Below, one piece after another: positions 1 through 14,000 of a DNA stretch of 64,000 nt. The notes under the pieces were generated by a model. The model did not search any database, was not told the origin of the DNA, and worked only from the letters and a program-made list of their open reading frames with translations. The translations under genes and the position numbers were made by a program. Positions within the stretch are counted from its first letter, which is position 1. The number at the start of each line of letters is the position of its first letter. The DNA comes from Drosophila persimilis (taxonomy: Eukaryota > Arthropoda > Insecta > Diptera > Drosophilidae): contig NW_020825298.1 in the NCBI RefSeq assembly GCF_003286085.1, positions 12,834,001 through 12,898,000 on the forward strand. Direction: 5' to 3'.

Positions 1-159
1 GACTGTACATTTGACGGCATTCTCGATAAACGGATGTACCAGAGCTGTTTCCCCTACGGACTGGGCCCGCATTATCTCCTGATCTGCTTAGTGGCGGACC
101 CCAGAGCCAATGCACCGAACCAGGGCAAGCTGTCGTTGTTCATTGAAAATGTCCATTGA
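1..159 (+). CDS. 3' end of an unrecognised gene (partial CDS)
   Basis: Frame 1 is open from the first base to a TGA at 157-159 and encodes the last 52 residues of a protein. Codon use looks coding (CTG, GGC, CAG, AAG). Visible residues begin DCTFDGILDKRMYQ and include YGLGPHYLLICLVADP; the end is LSLFIENVH. The piece appears globular, with a hydrophobic strand and two cysteines, and has no membrane segment I would call. The upstream part and start lie outside the window. An AATTAAAA variant poly(A) hexamer at about 217-226 would suit its 3' end. I do not recognise the family. It is the plus-strand neighbour upstream of obst-B, with a 2.3 kb gap between them. Confidence 0.6.
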   Translation, partial: DCTFDGILDKRMYQSCFPYGLGPHYLLICLVADPRANAPNQGKLSLFIENVH

Positions 160-2490
160 AAATTGTCATTTAAAATTTCAGTCGCCTACTTATGTAAACC
201 AAACTATGTATAATCCCAATTAAAAATGCTGATGCCCAACTAAAGGGACTTATGCCAGACAAACGAGCAGACAGACAGACAATGAATTCCAAACATGACC
301 AAACAGAGGCTTAGTTTCAGATTTTCAGCTATCTCGCAGCTCGCAGCTCGCAGATTCCCAGCACCCCTCCTGCCATCGCGTTGGGTGTGTGGGGGCCACT
401 GTGGGGACCGCCACGCACCGTTGTTGCTCATTAATTAAAAATGGAAAAAGGGGCAAAACAACAACGGGCAGCCATGACAGCAGCGATCCAAACCAAGAGG
501 CAAGCTGTTGGCGCGTAATAGCGGTCCAATGACGCACGTGACACGTGTGGCACTGCACTGACAATTCAAAATCGACTCGCTGACAGGCAGATGACGCGGC
601 CATGTCCAGGACGGGACAGGACAGGGCGGGTGGGGCGGACAGGGCGTTGGTGGTTGCCCTCAGGAGTTTATGTATTGAATCAGTAAAGCATGTGACAGGA
701 TTATGATATAAATCATTGGATACTTTAAGGCAATCGAATTAAGTGAAAATCTCCCGGGCTTAAACCAGTAAAAATACATCAGACAGATGTAACCTACATT
801 TTTCAGAATACTTTGTAGGTTGTGCTTGGTGCTCGGTGCTCGGTGTTCAATGGATACCCGATGCGGTGGGTAAGCAGCACCCAATCACATGCATACTCGT
901 TTCCCCAGGCGAATGTATTGTTGCGGACACAGCAGAAAACTGTCGGATAACCGACGGCTAATACAATGAGTAAGACCATCCACCCCCATTGAATAATACC
1001 CCCTGGAGACAGATCCCCCATTGCCATTGCCATTATATTCAATTATACGACAATAACGTGGCGCTTAGGGCGCTGCGGTTACCAGAAATTGAAAATAATA
1101 ATAAAGCGGAGGAGGATAGATAAAAAGTGCAAGCTGCGGCGAGTCTCGGGGCGGGGAGCGTCGAGAGTGGAGCGTGGACGAACCGAACCGTGCACAAGGA
1201 CTTGGACCAACTATCAGCAAGAAATTATGATTAGCTTTTGGTAAAGTTTTCGACCGCAGTCAGCAGTTAGCAGTCAGCAGTCGGAGAGCGGCAGACAGCA
1301 CAGCCACTTGGAAACTGCCACCGCATACTTTGCGGCGCATAAGCTGGATGGACGGACGCATTGAAGCGGGTGTCATAGAACCGTACGGATTCCAAATAGC
1401 TTCCACCGAACCCTGCGAGAACAAAAACTAAATTTCTGCAAGCGTAACGTTTTAATTTGACTCGTGATTGTTATGCCATTGTTGCATTGCATTGTGTGGG
1501 CGCTTTGTGTAATCGCTGCTAATGCGGCCAAAATTGTGCTAAGCGATTTCCCTTCCACCCCATTTTGTACCCTCTATTAAATTGCCGGCGGCCAGGCATA
1601 TTTTAAAGTTGAAACATCCCAAGTGGAATGGAAAATAAGAATAAGAAGCCCAGGATTATGAATAGGGGGCGATTTGCATTTGCAGGCAACATTTCTTAAA
1701 TACGATCTATCGCCATTCATGTCATTCCATTTAATTATGCCATTTACATAAAGCTTCCACAATTTTGCTTGAAATCTTGCTTAAATTTGCAGCTCTTGAT
1801 GTGTAACAGTAACAGTAGCACCAGTAGCAGTGGCAGGAGGACGAGGAGGAGGACGAGAAAAGAACAATTTGTCACAATTATAACACACAAAATGACAGGC
1901 AAACGAAAAGCAAGGAGCTGGAAAACGAGCCCGGAAAGGTCGTGCCCAAGGAGGCTGTGTACCAGGCTGAGCTGAGCTTTGACAAGTTAAATGTGTTTTG
2001 TGCCTGCACAATGATGCAGCAAACATAGTCTGAATATGCAGGAGCAGAGCCACCTGCCGACATTGAGGCGAGCCGAGGCCAACTTGTGTACGACATTTTG
2101 TCATATTTTTTGGTTAATTTCAAAAATGCAAATCATCGATGCCTGCTCGAAATGGAGCACGTCCTGTCGTCTTTTTGACAAATATCCCATTCCTGCTCGA
2201 GAAGCGATGTGCTCGTTACAACTTTGTAAAATATCCTGGCTAGCTACGTTTCCGACTGAAATTGTGTACATACTGCTTTTCCTTGGGAGCCCGTTGCGGT
2301 TGATCATGTTTCCCAGGACGGGGCTCCCATTTGTTTACAGCTTATTGGCATAGTTGATGTTAATGGTACATGGTTGCATGGGCTTGCAGAAATGTTTTTA
2401 AACGCAAAGGTTGTTTCATTTACATTTAACGTTATCCTTTACAAAATGCTTGAATTGTTCTCTTTAAGTTTGACTTGCTCGAAAAAGCCT
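160..2490. other. Intergenic region upstream of obst-B
   Basis: I found no ORF with convincing coding character here; open frames are short and overlap on all strands. Position 260-290 holds AGACAGAC-type simple sequence. Positions 1,100-1,330 contain a GATAAAAAGT box followed by GC-rich DNA with several TCAGCAGTC words and a GGTAAAG donor-like site. This resembles a Drosophila promoter and 5' leader and might be an alternative first exon of obst-B, but that is inference. Confidence 0.4.
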
Positions 2491-2494
2491 GTTC

Positions 2495-2535
2495 TTTATA
2501 AGTACGCACGCGCGACCAGCGCTTAAAGCTCGTTG
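2495..2535 (+). promoter_or_regulatory. Probable core promoter of obst-B (TATA + Inr)
   Basis: CTTTATAAGTA (TATAA at about 2497-2501) lies about 30 bases upstream of TCGTTG (2530-2535), an acceptable initiator. A non-coding first exon follows, ending at a GTGAGT donor at 2747. This is inferred from spacing and position only. Confidence 0.45.
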
Positions 2536-5500
2536 AGAGAAGATAATTGAAAAAGCTTTTGATCGGCGCCCAAGTGCAGAGAGAAGAAATGTTGTGCTCT
2601 TGCAAGCTTAGCCAAAAGACTCAAAAGAGTGATTTACAAAAAGCTTAGCGTGCCAAGTTGATTCCAGCAGCATGCGAGCCGAATGAGAAACAATAAATGA
2701 TTGGCTCCAATCGGTTTTCCAGCTCCAAGTCCAAAGCAGAAGTTTGGTGAGTGCAGTCCGGCAGCGGACGAAGTTGAAAAGAAGATGAAAACGAAGTGCA
2801 AAGTGAATTTCAGTTGCTGGCGTGATGGGAAAAGCTTTCGGATTTCATTAAATGTCTTTAAAAGGGCCTGAAAGCATATTAATTGCAGTTTTTAAATTAT
2901 ACTATCTGTCTGTGCAGGTTTACGTCGGCTAATAAAATGGCGCTTTTGAAAATTTGCATATTTTCTCTGGCTTTGACTGTGGGTAAGTCTGAAAAGCTCT
3001 TAATTGCATTTCCCAATTAATAATACGTCATTAACACACTATGCTGCCCGTACACCAATGTTTAAATAATTTATTCTGACTTTAATGCTCTGCACATTGC
3101 ACACAATCGCCATCTAATTGTTGAACCAAAAGCAAATAAACGAAACAATCCAACAAATGGCAACGGGAACAATATGCAAATGTTGGACTAAGCCAAACAG
3201 CAAAACAGCCAAACAGCCAAACATTTAAAAACTTTTCATGCTACATCTAAGCTGAACATTTTGTTGTTAACATTATTTGTGCCTTTGTTTATGTGCATAT
3301 CTGCACTGTTGCCCTCAAATCATGTCAATTTGCGTCTGATTTCGATGGCAGAATACACGTGTAAATATCCGTACGTACTCGTACCAGACGCAAAAGCCCC
3401 TGTCTATCGTGGGCATTGTGACACTTGTTGTAGTTGTCAATTTGCATAGCATTTGGTTTTTGGTTTGTTTGCTATAGTTTCGTGGCGCTGCAACTGAGAG
3501 CGCAATGGGAAATTCGGGAATTTAATTTCTGGCAAATTTTATGCTCATTTATTGTGTGAAAGCTCATTAAAAATTTGTTTGTCTCCAAATATGCAGAGCA
3601 TTAAAATTTCACATTGTTAATTCGCCGGAATAAATATGCAAGCAACTGTTGCGTGCGAGGGCGTGAACGTGTGCCCGGGCGTATGCCGAATTTTGTAATT
3701 ACATTAAAATGGCCATGAAAAATATTGCAAATTGTGGCAGCTCATAATTGAATGTATTGAAATTCGGTGCTGCTGCAAAATGCAGGGATACGTTCAAACA
3801 GAAATGGAATAAATTAAATCTATATTCAACTGGGGGAAAAACTCTTTTCGAGCTGCGTGAATGCGAGCTTCGCTCGAAACAATGGAAAACTTTTAATTTG
3901 ATTGAAACACACATATGCAAAAATTGTATAATTTATTTTTCTTTCGGGCTGTGTTGACATTTTATCCTAAAATACGAATAATGTATGAGCGAATGCTGGA
4001 GCTGGAGGAAGTTTACCGTTCAACTGCCCAATTTCTCAACCCCTTTCGAAATGAGCTGTCTGAGTGGAGTCCATTATCAATCTCGCATCAGTTCACTGAA
4101 TGACATGAAAAAGTGCTTCAATCTGTTTATTTTTAATCTATTTAATGTTCATTGAACTTAACACGCATGCTACATGCCACATGCCCCATGCCCCATGCAC
4201 CTTTCCCCCAAGACGACGGCTCAACACCCACAACGTGTGTGACTTGAATTCCATAGCCGAAAGAAAGCGGAGCACAAAAAAGTTTAGCAGCACATCCACA
4301 TCAGAGGAGGGGAGGGGCGGGGAGGCCAAGGGAGCCGAGGCATAGGCACACAATTAATCTAGTTTAACCGGACTGGAAACCAAGTCAAACGGGCCGGGAA
4401 CGGGCCGAACAGGGCCCTCGTTTTCGACAGACCCGGCTGACTCTGTGACAAACTTGTTGACAATCTGTCAGAGCGACTGTCAGAGCCGGGACCAAGTCAG
4501 CAACTCAAACCGCATAGGCCACGCTCTGCGACGCTCCGCTTGACACACTCATACTGCAGCCAACAAAAAACTCCCATAAAAAAGGAGAACGGCTTCATAT
4601 CGGCGGCATACCGAAAAGGAAATGCCCTTGGACATCTACAGATTTAAGGACTGACCAACAGTTTTAATGAAGTTCTCAATGGACGATGTGAAGTATCACG
4701 CAACTAGGGACACTGTTTAATTAGAAATTTGCAGCAACTAATTTCAGCCATGTCGCTTCCACGGCATGCGGAATTTCCCGAGTCATTTCGCTGCTATATT
4801 CTGAGCATTTTTTATAGCGCCCCTGCCGTAGAGTATTAGCAACCTCAACTATGAAAGCTAGAGCAGCTTTTTCTTTTTTTGTTTTTTGTTTCTTGTTTGT
4901 TTTTGTTTTTGTTTTGCCAGTCCCAGGCCCGTGTACGAAACATGTTTCAATGACAAGCGACAGCTGCAGCGGCATGAGCGACACCAGCGCCGCCTTGGTA
5001 TTTCTGTTGTTGGTGTCGTGGCGCTGCGCGGCGTGGCGTGGTTGTAGTTGTAGTTGTAGTTGCCTGGCTTAAATGTTGCCCGACACTTCACGCACTAATT
5101 GCTGTGTGGAATTGTTGCTTTATTAACGTTTAATCGAATGTCAGCCAGTCTACGTCAGCATCAGCATCAGCAACTTGATGGCATTGTTGTTGCCGAGTGC
5201 GGCGGCGGTGTCGGCGGTGGCGGCACAAAAATTGAAATCGTCTTTTCTTGTTTCTCGAGTTTGTTTGCTTTTTATTTTTTTGCAACGCCTGATTGGAGTG
5301 GTTTACCTTGAAGAGTGCTCCGTGCTCCGTGCTCCCTGGCTCCCTGGCTGTTGATGCAGTTGTTGCCAGCGTGTGTGATTTTGCAACTTGTCGGAAGTGC
5401 ATGGCTAAAACTTGGCTTTCCGCTGATTGAGACTGTGTTTGCAGTCATCTCTTTGCACGGTTCAAGGCCTCAGCCGACGGTACATCGAAGCCGTCGTGGG

Positions 5501-8050
5501 CCACACAGCTGATGCCGCTTAAAACAGCTGTTTACGAGCATATACAATACTATCTTGAATATACTTACTTTCACTTTTAAGGTCGCTTGACCGCTTAGCC
5601 CATGTCGCAATATTGGCCAACAGAGAGCCAACTCATATACATATTCGTATCTGTAGATGTTTTTTGAGTTGATCGAAACGGGTTTCTTGCAAACAAAGTG
5701 GAAAAGTTGAGCTAAAACAAAAACTAAACGTGCGGGCCACACTGAGCAAAATACGTAAACTGGCTTGATGCTAAACTAACCGGTCTCTTCTCATCACAGG
5801 CATCACAACAACGCTCGCCCAGCAAGCCAAGTACCGGGGACAATTCCGCATCGGTGCGGGTCATCCTCCATCGCAGCGCCATTTTCCGCCACGCGATCGC
5901 GACCCGGTCGGGGAGGCGGCTGTTGTGCCCAAGCGCAAGCAGGAGGCGGCAGAATACGAGCCCACCGAGGAGTGCCCGGAGGCAAATGGCTTCTACCCGG
6001 ATAGCAAGCAGTGCGACAAATACTACGCCTGTCTGTAAGTGTCAAGCTGTCAGTTTTCAAGGAAGTTGATTGGTTTGGGATGTCGGGATGGTGCGTATGG
6101 CGCACCATGCGTATGTGTAATATTGCATGCCGGAGCCCCCACCAACCAGTGCGACTGTGAGAAGAAAGATTGTTTGATTGACTGTTCTGTGCTCTTGCAG
6201 CGATGGGGTACCCACGGAACGCCTCTGTGCCGACGGCATGGTCTTCAACGACTACACGCCTATCGAGGAGAAGTGCGACTTGCCCTACAACATCGATTGC
6301 ACCAAACGGTCCAAGCTACGTGAGTATAGAGCCGGTTCTGCTTAATTTGTTCCCTTCCTAACGTATGCGCACCGCAACGTGCAGCAAAAAATCTCACGGC
6401 CCGTGCTATATTTAAACCGGCCCCTGCCTCAGTCTCCGTTCTGGCCAAAATCAACCCATAAACGCGCTGCGTGCCCGCACTTATTTGCTCGTTACTTCTG
6501 GCTGCGTTTTTTGTTAACTTATTTATTATGCAAACGGCATGCGAGGCGGTTAACCTAAATTGTTGTCGTCAATAGGTCTTTGGTCGCGAGGCTCGAGGCT
6601 CGGGTCTTCGGTACGGTACGGTACGGTGGGGTGGGGTGGGGTGTGGTGCTTTGTTTTTATTTTTCGTTTCTCAGTAGACTTGTTTTATTCGTGATTTTAT
6701 TATTTCCTTGGTGCTGGTGGTGCTGGTGGGGCCATCGAAATTTTAAGCCCAACCATCCCCAATTGGCTTCCCGCAGCTTTAAGCATGAAGAGAATTCTTT
6801 GACATTTGCCACGCCACGTGTAGCTGTAGCATCCTTGAAACTTTTCAACAGAATACTTTATTAAAGTTTTCCCTTCCCCGCATCATGCCTTGCAAACTTA
6901 CCCATACGCAGTGGAAAGGAGATGCTTTAAGAACGGTATAGTCAAAAACTGGCTATGAATTCTGTCTTTTATGTAACATTAAATATTGCCTTAAATTTAG
7001 TTTTTAAATAAATTATTTGCCAACCATCAGAGCAATTAGTGTGCACATTGTGCAGGCCCATTAGCAATTTCAATTACCTTTGTCTCTCGTTGACATATGA
7101 CTATGCTAAGCATTCCATATAGTATGTACATTTAGGTATTCACCTAAATATACATTTGTGTGCTTGCCATTTGTGCAGGCGGACAGAAAACGTAATGAAT
7201 TTATAGAAGTACAGAAAGAAAAGGTTTCCACGACCAGCAGGACGCTGGGCCTAGAAATATTCTGTTTTGTGGAAAGTGCGTTAGCAGAGTTTATATGTAG
7301 GTGCCAGAGATGGGATAAGGGGAATGCGATTGTTTTGCTTTGTGATTTTTAAATGGCCAACATTTTACCCGCCCACAGAAGAGCCTCAGTCCTCGCAGCA
7401 CTGCCCCCGAAAGAACGGATACTTTGGCCACGAGAAGCCCGGCATTTGCGACAAGTTTTACTTCTGCGTCGATGGCAAGTTCAACATGATTACCTGCCCG
7501 CAAGGCCTGGTTTTCAATCCCAAGACCGGTATCTGCACGTGGCCCGATGAAGTGGGCGTCACTGGCTGCAAGTCGGAGGACATCTTTGAGTTTACGTGTC
7601 CCAAGGTGAATGAAAGCATTGCTGTAACCCATCCCCGCTACGCCGATCCCGACGACTGTCAGTTCTTCTACGTGTGCGTCAATGGCGATTTGCCCCGTCG
7701 CAACGGCTGCAAGCTCGGCCAGGTATTCGACGAGGATTCCAAGAATTGTGACTGGGCGCGGAAGGTTCCCGATTGGTATGATCCGCAGATCTGTTCGCTT
7801 AAACCCTATTTCATGTCTCCTGCCTGTTCTTTTTTACTAGTGCTGACTGGTACAAGGATCGTTTGACTGATGCCGAGCTCGATGAGCTCGAGAACCCGAA
7901 ACCGAAGTCCACAACAACCAAGCGGCCACCACGTGTCCGGGGCCCATCAAGGCGCAAGCCCAAGCCGAAGGTGGAAGAGGAGGAGGAGGCCTAAGCGTCG
8001 ACTGTTTAGTATTTAGTGTACCAGTGAACTGCAAAATTAAAAGCTTGTAG
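2530..8050 (+). CDS. obst-B: obst-B: obstructor-family chitin-binding protein (3 peritrophin-A domains)
   Basis: Coding exons are 2937-2982, 5800-6034, 6201-6319, 7379-7775 and 7841-7994 (TAA), giving 316 aa. A 5' UTR exon of about 2530-2746 is spliced to 2918. All junctions keep phase. The start MALLKICIFSLALTVG is a clear signal peptide. A basic linker is followed by three six-cysteine peritrophin-A (CBM14) modules at about residues 74-127, 142-200 and 210-268. These contain CPEANGFYPDSKQCDKYYAC, CPRKNGYFGHEKPGICDKFY and NDCQFF-like DPDDCQFFYVC signatures with aromatic residues that bind chitin. The tail after the last module is KRPPRVRGP followed by an acidic EEEEE run. It is a secreted protein of the cuticle or extracellular chitin matrix. 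The match to the D. melanogaster protein is strong throughout. The last cysteine codon of the third module (TG|T) is split by the 65-base final intron. Confidence 0.95.
2983..5799 (+). other. obst-B: obst-B coding intron 1 (2.8 kb)
   Basis: The intron is bounded by GGTAAGT at 2982 and TTCTCATCACAG at 5799. No nested gene is supported. It holds T-rich simple sequence at 4865-4915 (TTTTTG runs), TTGTAG repeats at 5040-5060 and GCTCCGTGCTCC/CTGGCTCCCTGG short tandem repeats at 5318-5350. A long first coding intron of this kind is where enhancers often sit, but I see no specific module. Confidence 0.5.
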
Positions 8051-11000
8051 GAGGTATAATTAATGGTGCGGCGTCTGTTTTCCCTAATCCGACTGATTAC
8101 AGAGCCATTTCGCAGCCACTCGTTAAGCCTTCAAGCCATCTTCAATGCGAGTTCGATACGTTCGATGCCAGTAGGCATCCGCAGCTAGCTGCAGAATTAG
8201 CCCTTTCGTCGCAGAGCCCCGCTAAATGTAATATGCATGGGAATTTGTGTGAGGAGAACTTGATGGGGTGCCAAAACGACAGGATTTTATGCGCATGCAG
8301 TGTGCACAATCCATGCACTCTCCGCTTAGCCCTGGAGTGCCATCCCATGCCATCCCGTGCCATTCCGTGTCACCCCTTTATTCCATCCACTGACATGACG
8401 AAATCAATGCTTGCCACTGCCCGACTCTTCTCTGAGAGTTTTTCCCAATGCCTGCAGCGCATAAATTCAATTTGCCGATGAGCGTGCACAAAAGTATGCA
8501 ACAAAATGGCAACAGCTCGACACAGATACAGATACAGATACTCGTACACACGCATACACACTGTGGAACATGGCACATGGAACATGTGTATGACGTTTGG
8601 CAGACAAGAAGCATTCGATAAAACGCATTGAAATTGCATTGTGAAAATTGTGAGCAGTTGAAAGGCAAGATTTACAGTGGCCATTTCCTGAAAGAGGGCG
8701 GGGGGACCAAGCGAAAGCGGACAGTCATGGCGGGAGTTTGTGGGGAAGGTCTGGAAGGAAGCGAAAGGGTTCAATAAAGAAGGAAATCTTATTGTTTAAG
8801 CACTAAAGCACTAAAATCCCAGAAAACGATGACATTTTACTTGGCAGTGCTTGAACATTTGTTTAAATCTATTTATTCATTCTATTGGCAACTGATTGCG
8901 TCCTGAAAACAGTCGTCTGGTTTGGGGTAACGATAAACGGATTTTGTAAATGATATAAGCTGGAAATTGGTAATAAGAGGCAGGGCCGGTTTGGGATTGC
9001 AGCCAAGGAGAGCTGGTGCTCCACTCGCTACAATGCTGACCCGTTGGCTAGATAAGTTCTATCTATATATTGTACAAATGTTGTACAAAGTTGTGTCAAC
9101 ATGCTGGCAATAAACCCTGCCTCCAGCACCTGCCTTCGTCCTTCCATCGCTTCATTGATTGCCATACAAATTGAATAAGGTCTGGGAAAATTCCAAGTGC
9201 TCTCAGGACTCCGCTTGGGTTTCTCCTGTCGGTCCTTCTCTTTGACTGGCCGGTTTGTTTTTTTTTGGTGTTAATGAGCCACAGCCACGACCCATCTAAC
9301 GGCGACTTATGATGCGGTCACTCGCATAGTGCACAGGCCTCGTGACACAGACAGCCACAGCCACACCCATCTCCCATCTCCCATCAACCACGAAGCGATG
9401 GAGGAGGAAACGCCTACGGAGCATCTGCGTCTAATTAATCAACCAACACACATTTCCATATATACTCGGCCCCGTACTCGTACGCAGGTATGTGCACGTC
9501 GGTGTATGCGCAGTGAACACACGCCCTATACACCGATACACCCCGTACACCCCGTACTCCCTACACACCAAGCTCGCCGTGCTGTCAATAATTTGGCACG
9601 TCCTGTGACCTCCGCTTCCCCACGTCGTTTGCGTCGTGTCAGCTCGACAATGGACCCCTCTCTTCCTCGTCTACCGCAGCAAGCGCTGTCTGGGGGGGTG
9701 TGGGTCCACGGGCAGGTCCATCTAAAAAGCATTTCGTCGAACTCAGCGCCTACTTAATCAAGTGTAACATGGACATGTCCAAGTTCACCTGCCGCTTGAC
9801 ATATTGCGCCACGGCCCTTCGCCGGCTCTCCGCCCAGCTAGCGCCCTTAGCAATGTCCTTGTTTGAGACTGCTTTGCTTCCCCGTCTGCTGGTCAGCATG
9901 CGTTCGTATCAAATGTCAAATTTGACATAAACAAGTGTTTACATAATGACAACAACAATTTGCGTAATTGTCACTGGCAGGAGCACCAGCAGCAGCAGCA
10001 CCAGCAGCTACAGCGATGTCTGGATGGGCACGGACCGGCGGCCATCGGCGATGGTGGACCAGCTCGTTGACTGTTCAAACAGTCAAGTACCCCTGGGCTT
10101 CCCTAAGGCAGGCGGAATCACAATCACTGTCTCCTGATTCAGGATGCATTCCGCCCCTGTTATGGATTTTCTTCATTGTCCCTTTATAGCCATACGAGAT
10201 ACTTGGGTTGTGCGCGTGGGTGATTAATTGCTGGGGGAGTGCTGGGCTTGGTGAGGTCAGAAAAACCCCATTCATTGTATTGCGATTAAGAGTTACACAA
10301 GTCTGAAGGTCAAGATGTACTTTGGCTTGGATAAGCTCTGCCAATCTGCTCCTTGCAGGGATAAGAAACAATCAACTGTCGCGAGTGTCCAGCCACAGCA
10401 CACTTTGTGTGTGGAACAGTCCTGCCTTGGCCACTGTTTTAGCTTCTCTTCATTATTAGCAAAAGAAAACGAGGTATTGTGCCTTGTGCTCGGCAAAAGT
10501 TGATTGTGTGGGCCCTTGGGCTATTTGCTTTCTTGATGAAATAATTAAATGTCATTCATTGAGGTCGTTTGTCGTTTATTCTTGGCGCCTTCGCTTGCCT
10601 TCTTTGCCTTCTTTGGCTCTTCCCGGCTTCTGCTTTCTGCCTTCTGCTCTCGTCTCGGCCTAGTGTAATTGTTGACCACTTTGGTATATCCTTTTTGCGC
10701 CTTGTGCCGGCTAATTTGTGCAGACAGGGCCTGAGGGTCGGGCAGCACGGCCTTTTCCTGTTCGGTGCGGGCCCAGCTTTTGATTTCAGTTATTGTACGC
10801 ATGTTGAGCCCTCATCTTCTTCCGCATCCTCAGCCCCAGCCCCAACCCCAGCCTCCGCCTCAGCGTCGTAAGTTCATTAAACTTTTGGCCGGGCTGCGCA
10901 TTTAGTTTGCTAATTAAGTGTTGCATACTCTTCTTCTGGGGTTTCTGGGCCAGTCCAAGTTTAATGAACTAATCGTCGTTGACGTCACACCTGACGCATC

Positions 11001-14000
11001 TTGTCTAGGAATTTGCATATTCATAAGTGCGCCGTCAAATACAGCCACAGCCGCAACAGACAGGCGGGAAAGGAAAACGTCTGAATCAGCTTGACATCCA
11101 ATTTGCTGCAAAAGTTTTGGGTCTTGGGCAGTTTTCAATTTGATAAAAAGCCATGAGTTCGGTCGGCGTCCTCTGCAATCCGGCGTGGATGCTCCAGAGA
11201 CGCCAAAGTTTGGGCAGACTTTATTGCCCTGCCAAGCGCCGCAAGAAAATCAATTCCGATCCTTGTAAAATCGCGCCTCGAAGAACCCAATTGCAGGTGG
11301 CACCTAGGAAACCATATCCAACTACGACCCGACTATGGCGATAGCGACTTTTCATATGCCTCTATACTTCTTCCAGGCGGCCCGAAAGTCTGCTGTTATG
11401 TTGTGCCAACTTTAAAACTGTCAAACGGACAGCCAAATGCCAACCCAAAACTGTCAAAAGTTATGAATTTGCCAACTTACACCCAGCCAGCCACAGCCCC
11501 AGCCACAGGCCCGCGGATCTATGCGTCTATGCGTGCCTGTGAGGATGGGATGGGCCTCCTCTGGATTACAATTAATGTGAAAAAGCAATTTGAACTGGTA
11601 ACTGGTAACTAGTACAGCTACCGAGAATTATGCTAGTCGCCTGTGTTGGCCTGGCTCGCCTTAGGCGTCCCATATAAATCATATGAATTTATTATGATGA
11701 TGGCATAAATCATGGAGCTGTGCAATATATAAAATTGCACCACTTTATGCTTTTGTTGGTGTCGGTTCGAAGCAGCTCGGGGGGGTCGGCATTGTTTTCG
11801 TTGTTTAAACACCGCAAAATATGCAATTCAAGCGATACCAGTTGACAACTAGAACCAGCCCCAGTCCCAGCCCCGGCACCAGCACCAGCGCGCTGCAGCT
11901 CCATGACCAGAGCAGGACCCTGTCAACGTTTGGTCACTGAACAGAGTGCACCGCTGCGGCGAAATTTTTAGACATCTCTGCACACGTATTCGTATTTGTG
12001 TTTCATACCAGGCTGGGGCTCGGGTTCGTGCTAAGCCCAACATCCCAAACATTTTTGCTCCATAGAAATGAATTTCTTTGTTTTTGTGTGCTGGGTCTAA
12101 GCTTGGGGCGCGCACTGCAGCCGCTTCCGGAACGGTCCCTGGTCCCGGGTCTCTGGTCCCTGCTCCCTGGTCCCTGTCCACTGGCCTCTGGATGTTGGCT
12201 TCTCGGGACATTCGCAATTTGTTTTTAGTGGCCTGTTTGTATTGCAAGTATTGTTGGAGTTGTTGTAGTTTTTTGGCGGCTGTCACTTTTCATTGCCCTG
12301 GCATGTTCATAATTTCCATGTTAATATTGCCCTTGAGTCACAATTCAGCAATGAAATTAACTCGACTGTGCGCCCTGCGGTCCCGGCTAGCCCAACAAAA
12401 ACATGTCCATTGCAATTAGCATATGAGCAACAAACCATACGAGCATGTGGCAGGCGGAGCTTGAGGGGGAGTGGAGTTTGTGGTCAAATTGTGGGCGGGG
12501 CGGGGGCCGGGGCCGGGTCCGGGCTTGTAATTTATGGAATTCCAGCTTAGGGACTTGTGCGCTCATTCGATGATGAAGGCGGTTTAGCGGGCAAGCCGCA
12601 TTTTTAATTTGATGTATATTTCTGGGGATTAGGTTTGAGAGCCACGATGATAAAGTATACGCCAGGTTGGCCTCGACTGGGACTTGTTCCAATTAACGAT
12701 TTAAATATTTAAGCAATCCAAACTATTCATCCATCCATCCATCTACTTAAGTGGTAAAATACCATAGAAAATATTATATATTTTCCGGTTGAACTGAGGA
12801 AATTCGTTTTAATTTAATTGCAAAATTTCATTCAATATGGGTTATACGTACGTTTATTCTGTGTTTTATTTAAATTCAAACAAATTATGCATATACATTT
12901 TCATTTTCACTTTTCCTAAACCAAACACCAGGCTCCCTGCAATTGCAAACTTTTGTGCCAAAAGATCCTAGGGCACAGCAGCAAAACAACAATAAACGCG
13001 GCAGCAACATCCACAACTTTAAACATCCTCATACACTAGCCGAAAGCTGGAAAACAATTTCGAAACAAAATATAAATTCTGTAGAATTCTTGTGGGAGCA
13101 TTTAAAAAATGTATGCGGTCAGTGACTGCTGTTGCCTCAGTCTCTGCCTCTGCCTCTGCCTCCGCCTCCGCCTCTGCCTCTGCCACTATTGCTTTTCTGT
13201 GCCTTGGCTCACATTCTCTCTGTCCTTTTGCCAGCTTAATTTAAAACAGCACAGGAATCAATACACTCCAACTCTACTAAATGGAATACTGGGATACTCG
13301 GAAAAGTTTCCTTACTGCTTCTCCGAGTGAGATAAGCGAGCGGCGAGTTGAGCAAATGCATTTCGTTAGTTATCCTGCCATAAAGTCGTATAGAAAATGG
13401 AAATTTCCAATTCCAATCGACTGTCGACTGTCGACGTGGTTTGGATTCTCGAATTTTATTATATTTGTTGCCGAAAACACGACCATAACTCTTGTAGGTG
13501 CCGCAGCTCGAGATCATGCGTTCAGCATGCATGCCCCATGCGGCATGATGTCTTCCTCACCGTCGCTCGTCAGAGCTTTCGGGACAGGGCGGCAGCTTAA
13601 ACTATGCAGCAGCAATCTGTGCTAACAACAAACTTGGTCGAGAGTGTCTACGCTTGACTGTGCTGCATATTTAAAGGCGCTTAAGTGCCGGCAAAAAGTG
13701 CAACCTGAAGCAGAGTGGAAGTGGAAACGGAAGGAGTCAAGTGGAGTGAGGAACGGAAGGGCAGGAGGGCACGAGGGCTGGGGGGCAGGGGCACACGACA
13801 TGCGTCGTCATCTGACACATCATTCATGCTGTTTTTGAGCCCTGATTGTTTTGAGTGTCTGGCATCAGCCCCACACACGCTCACTCTCTCTCTCGAAAAC
13901 ACACACTCGAATGCAGAACAATAGTTGTAAGAATTGATTGCATTTGTGTCTGCTGCCGGGAGTCACTCCCATTCAGACAATGTCGTTGGCATGGTAAGTG

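Noticed and set aside
9329..9757. 142-codon plus-strand open frame
   Set aside because: Composed of CA-rich and TACACC repeats (THTH, HPVHPV); codon use is not coding-like.
11849..12286. 145-codon minus-strand open frame
   Set aside because: Low-complexity Gly/Pro/Arg sequence derived from GGGACC-type repeats.
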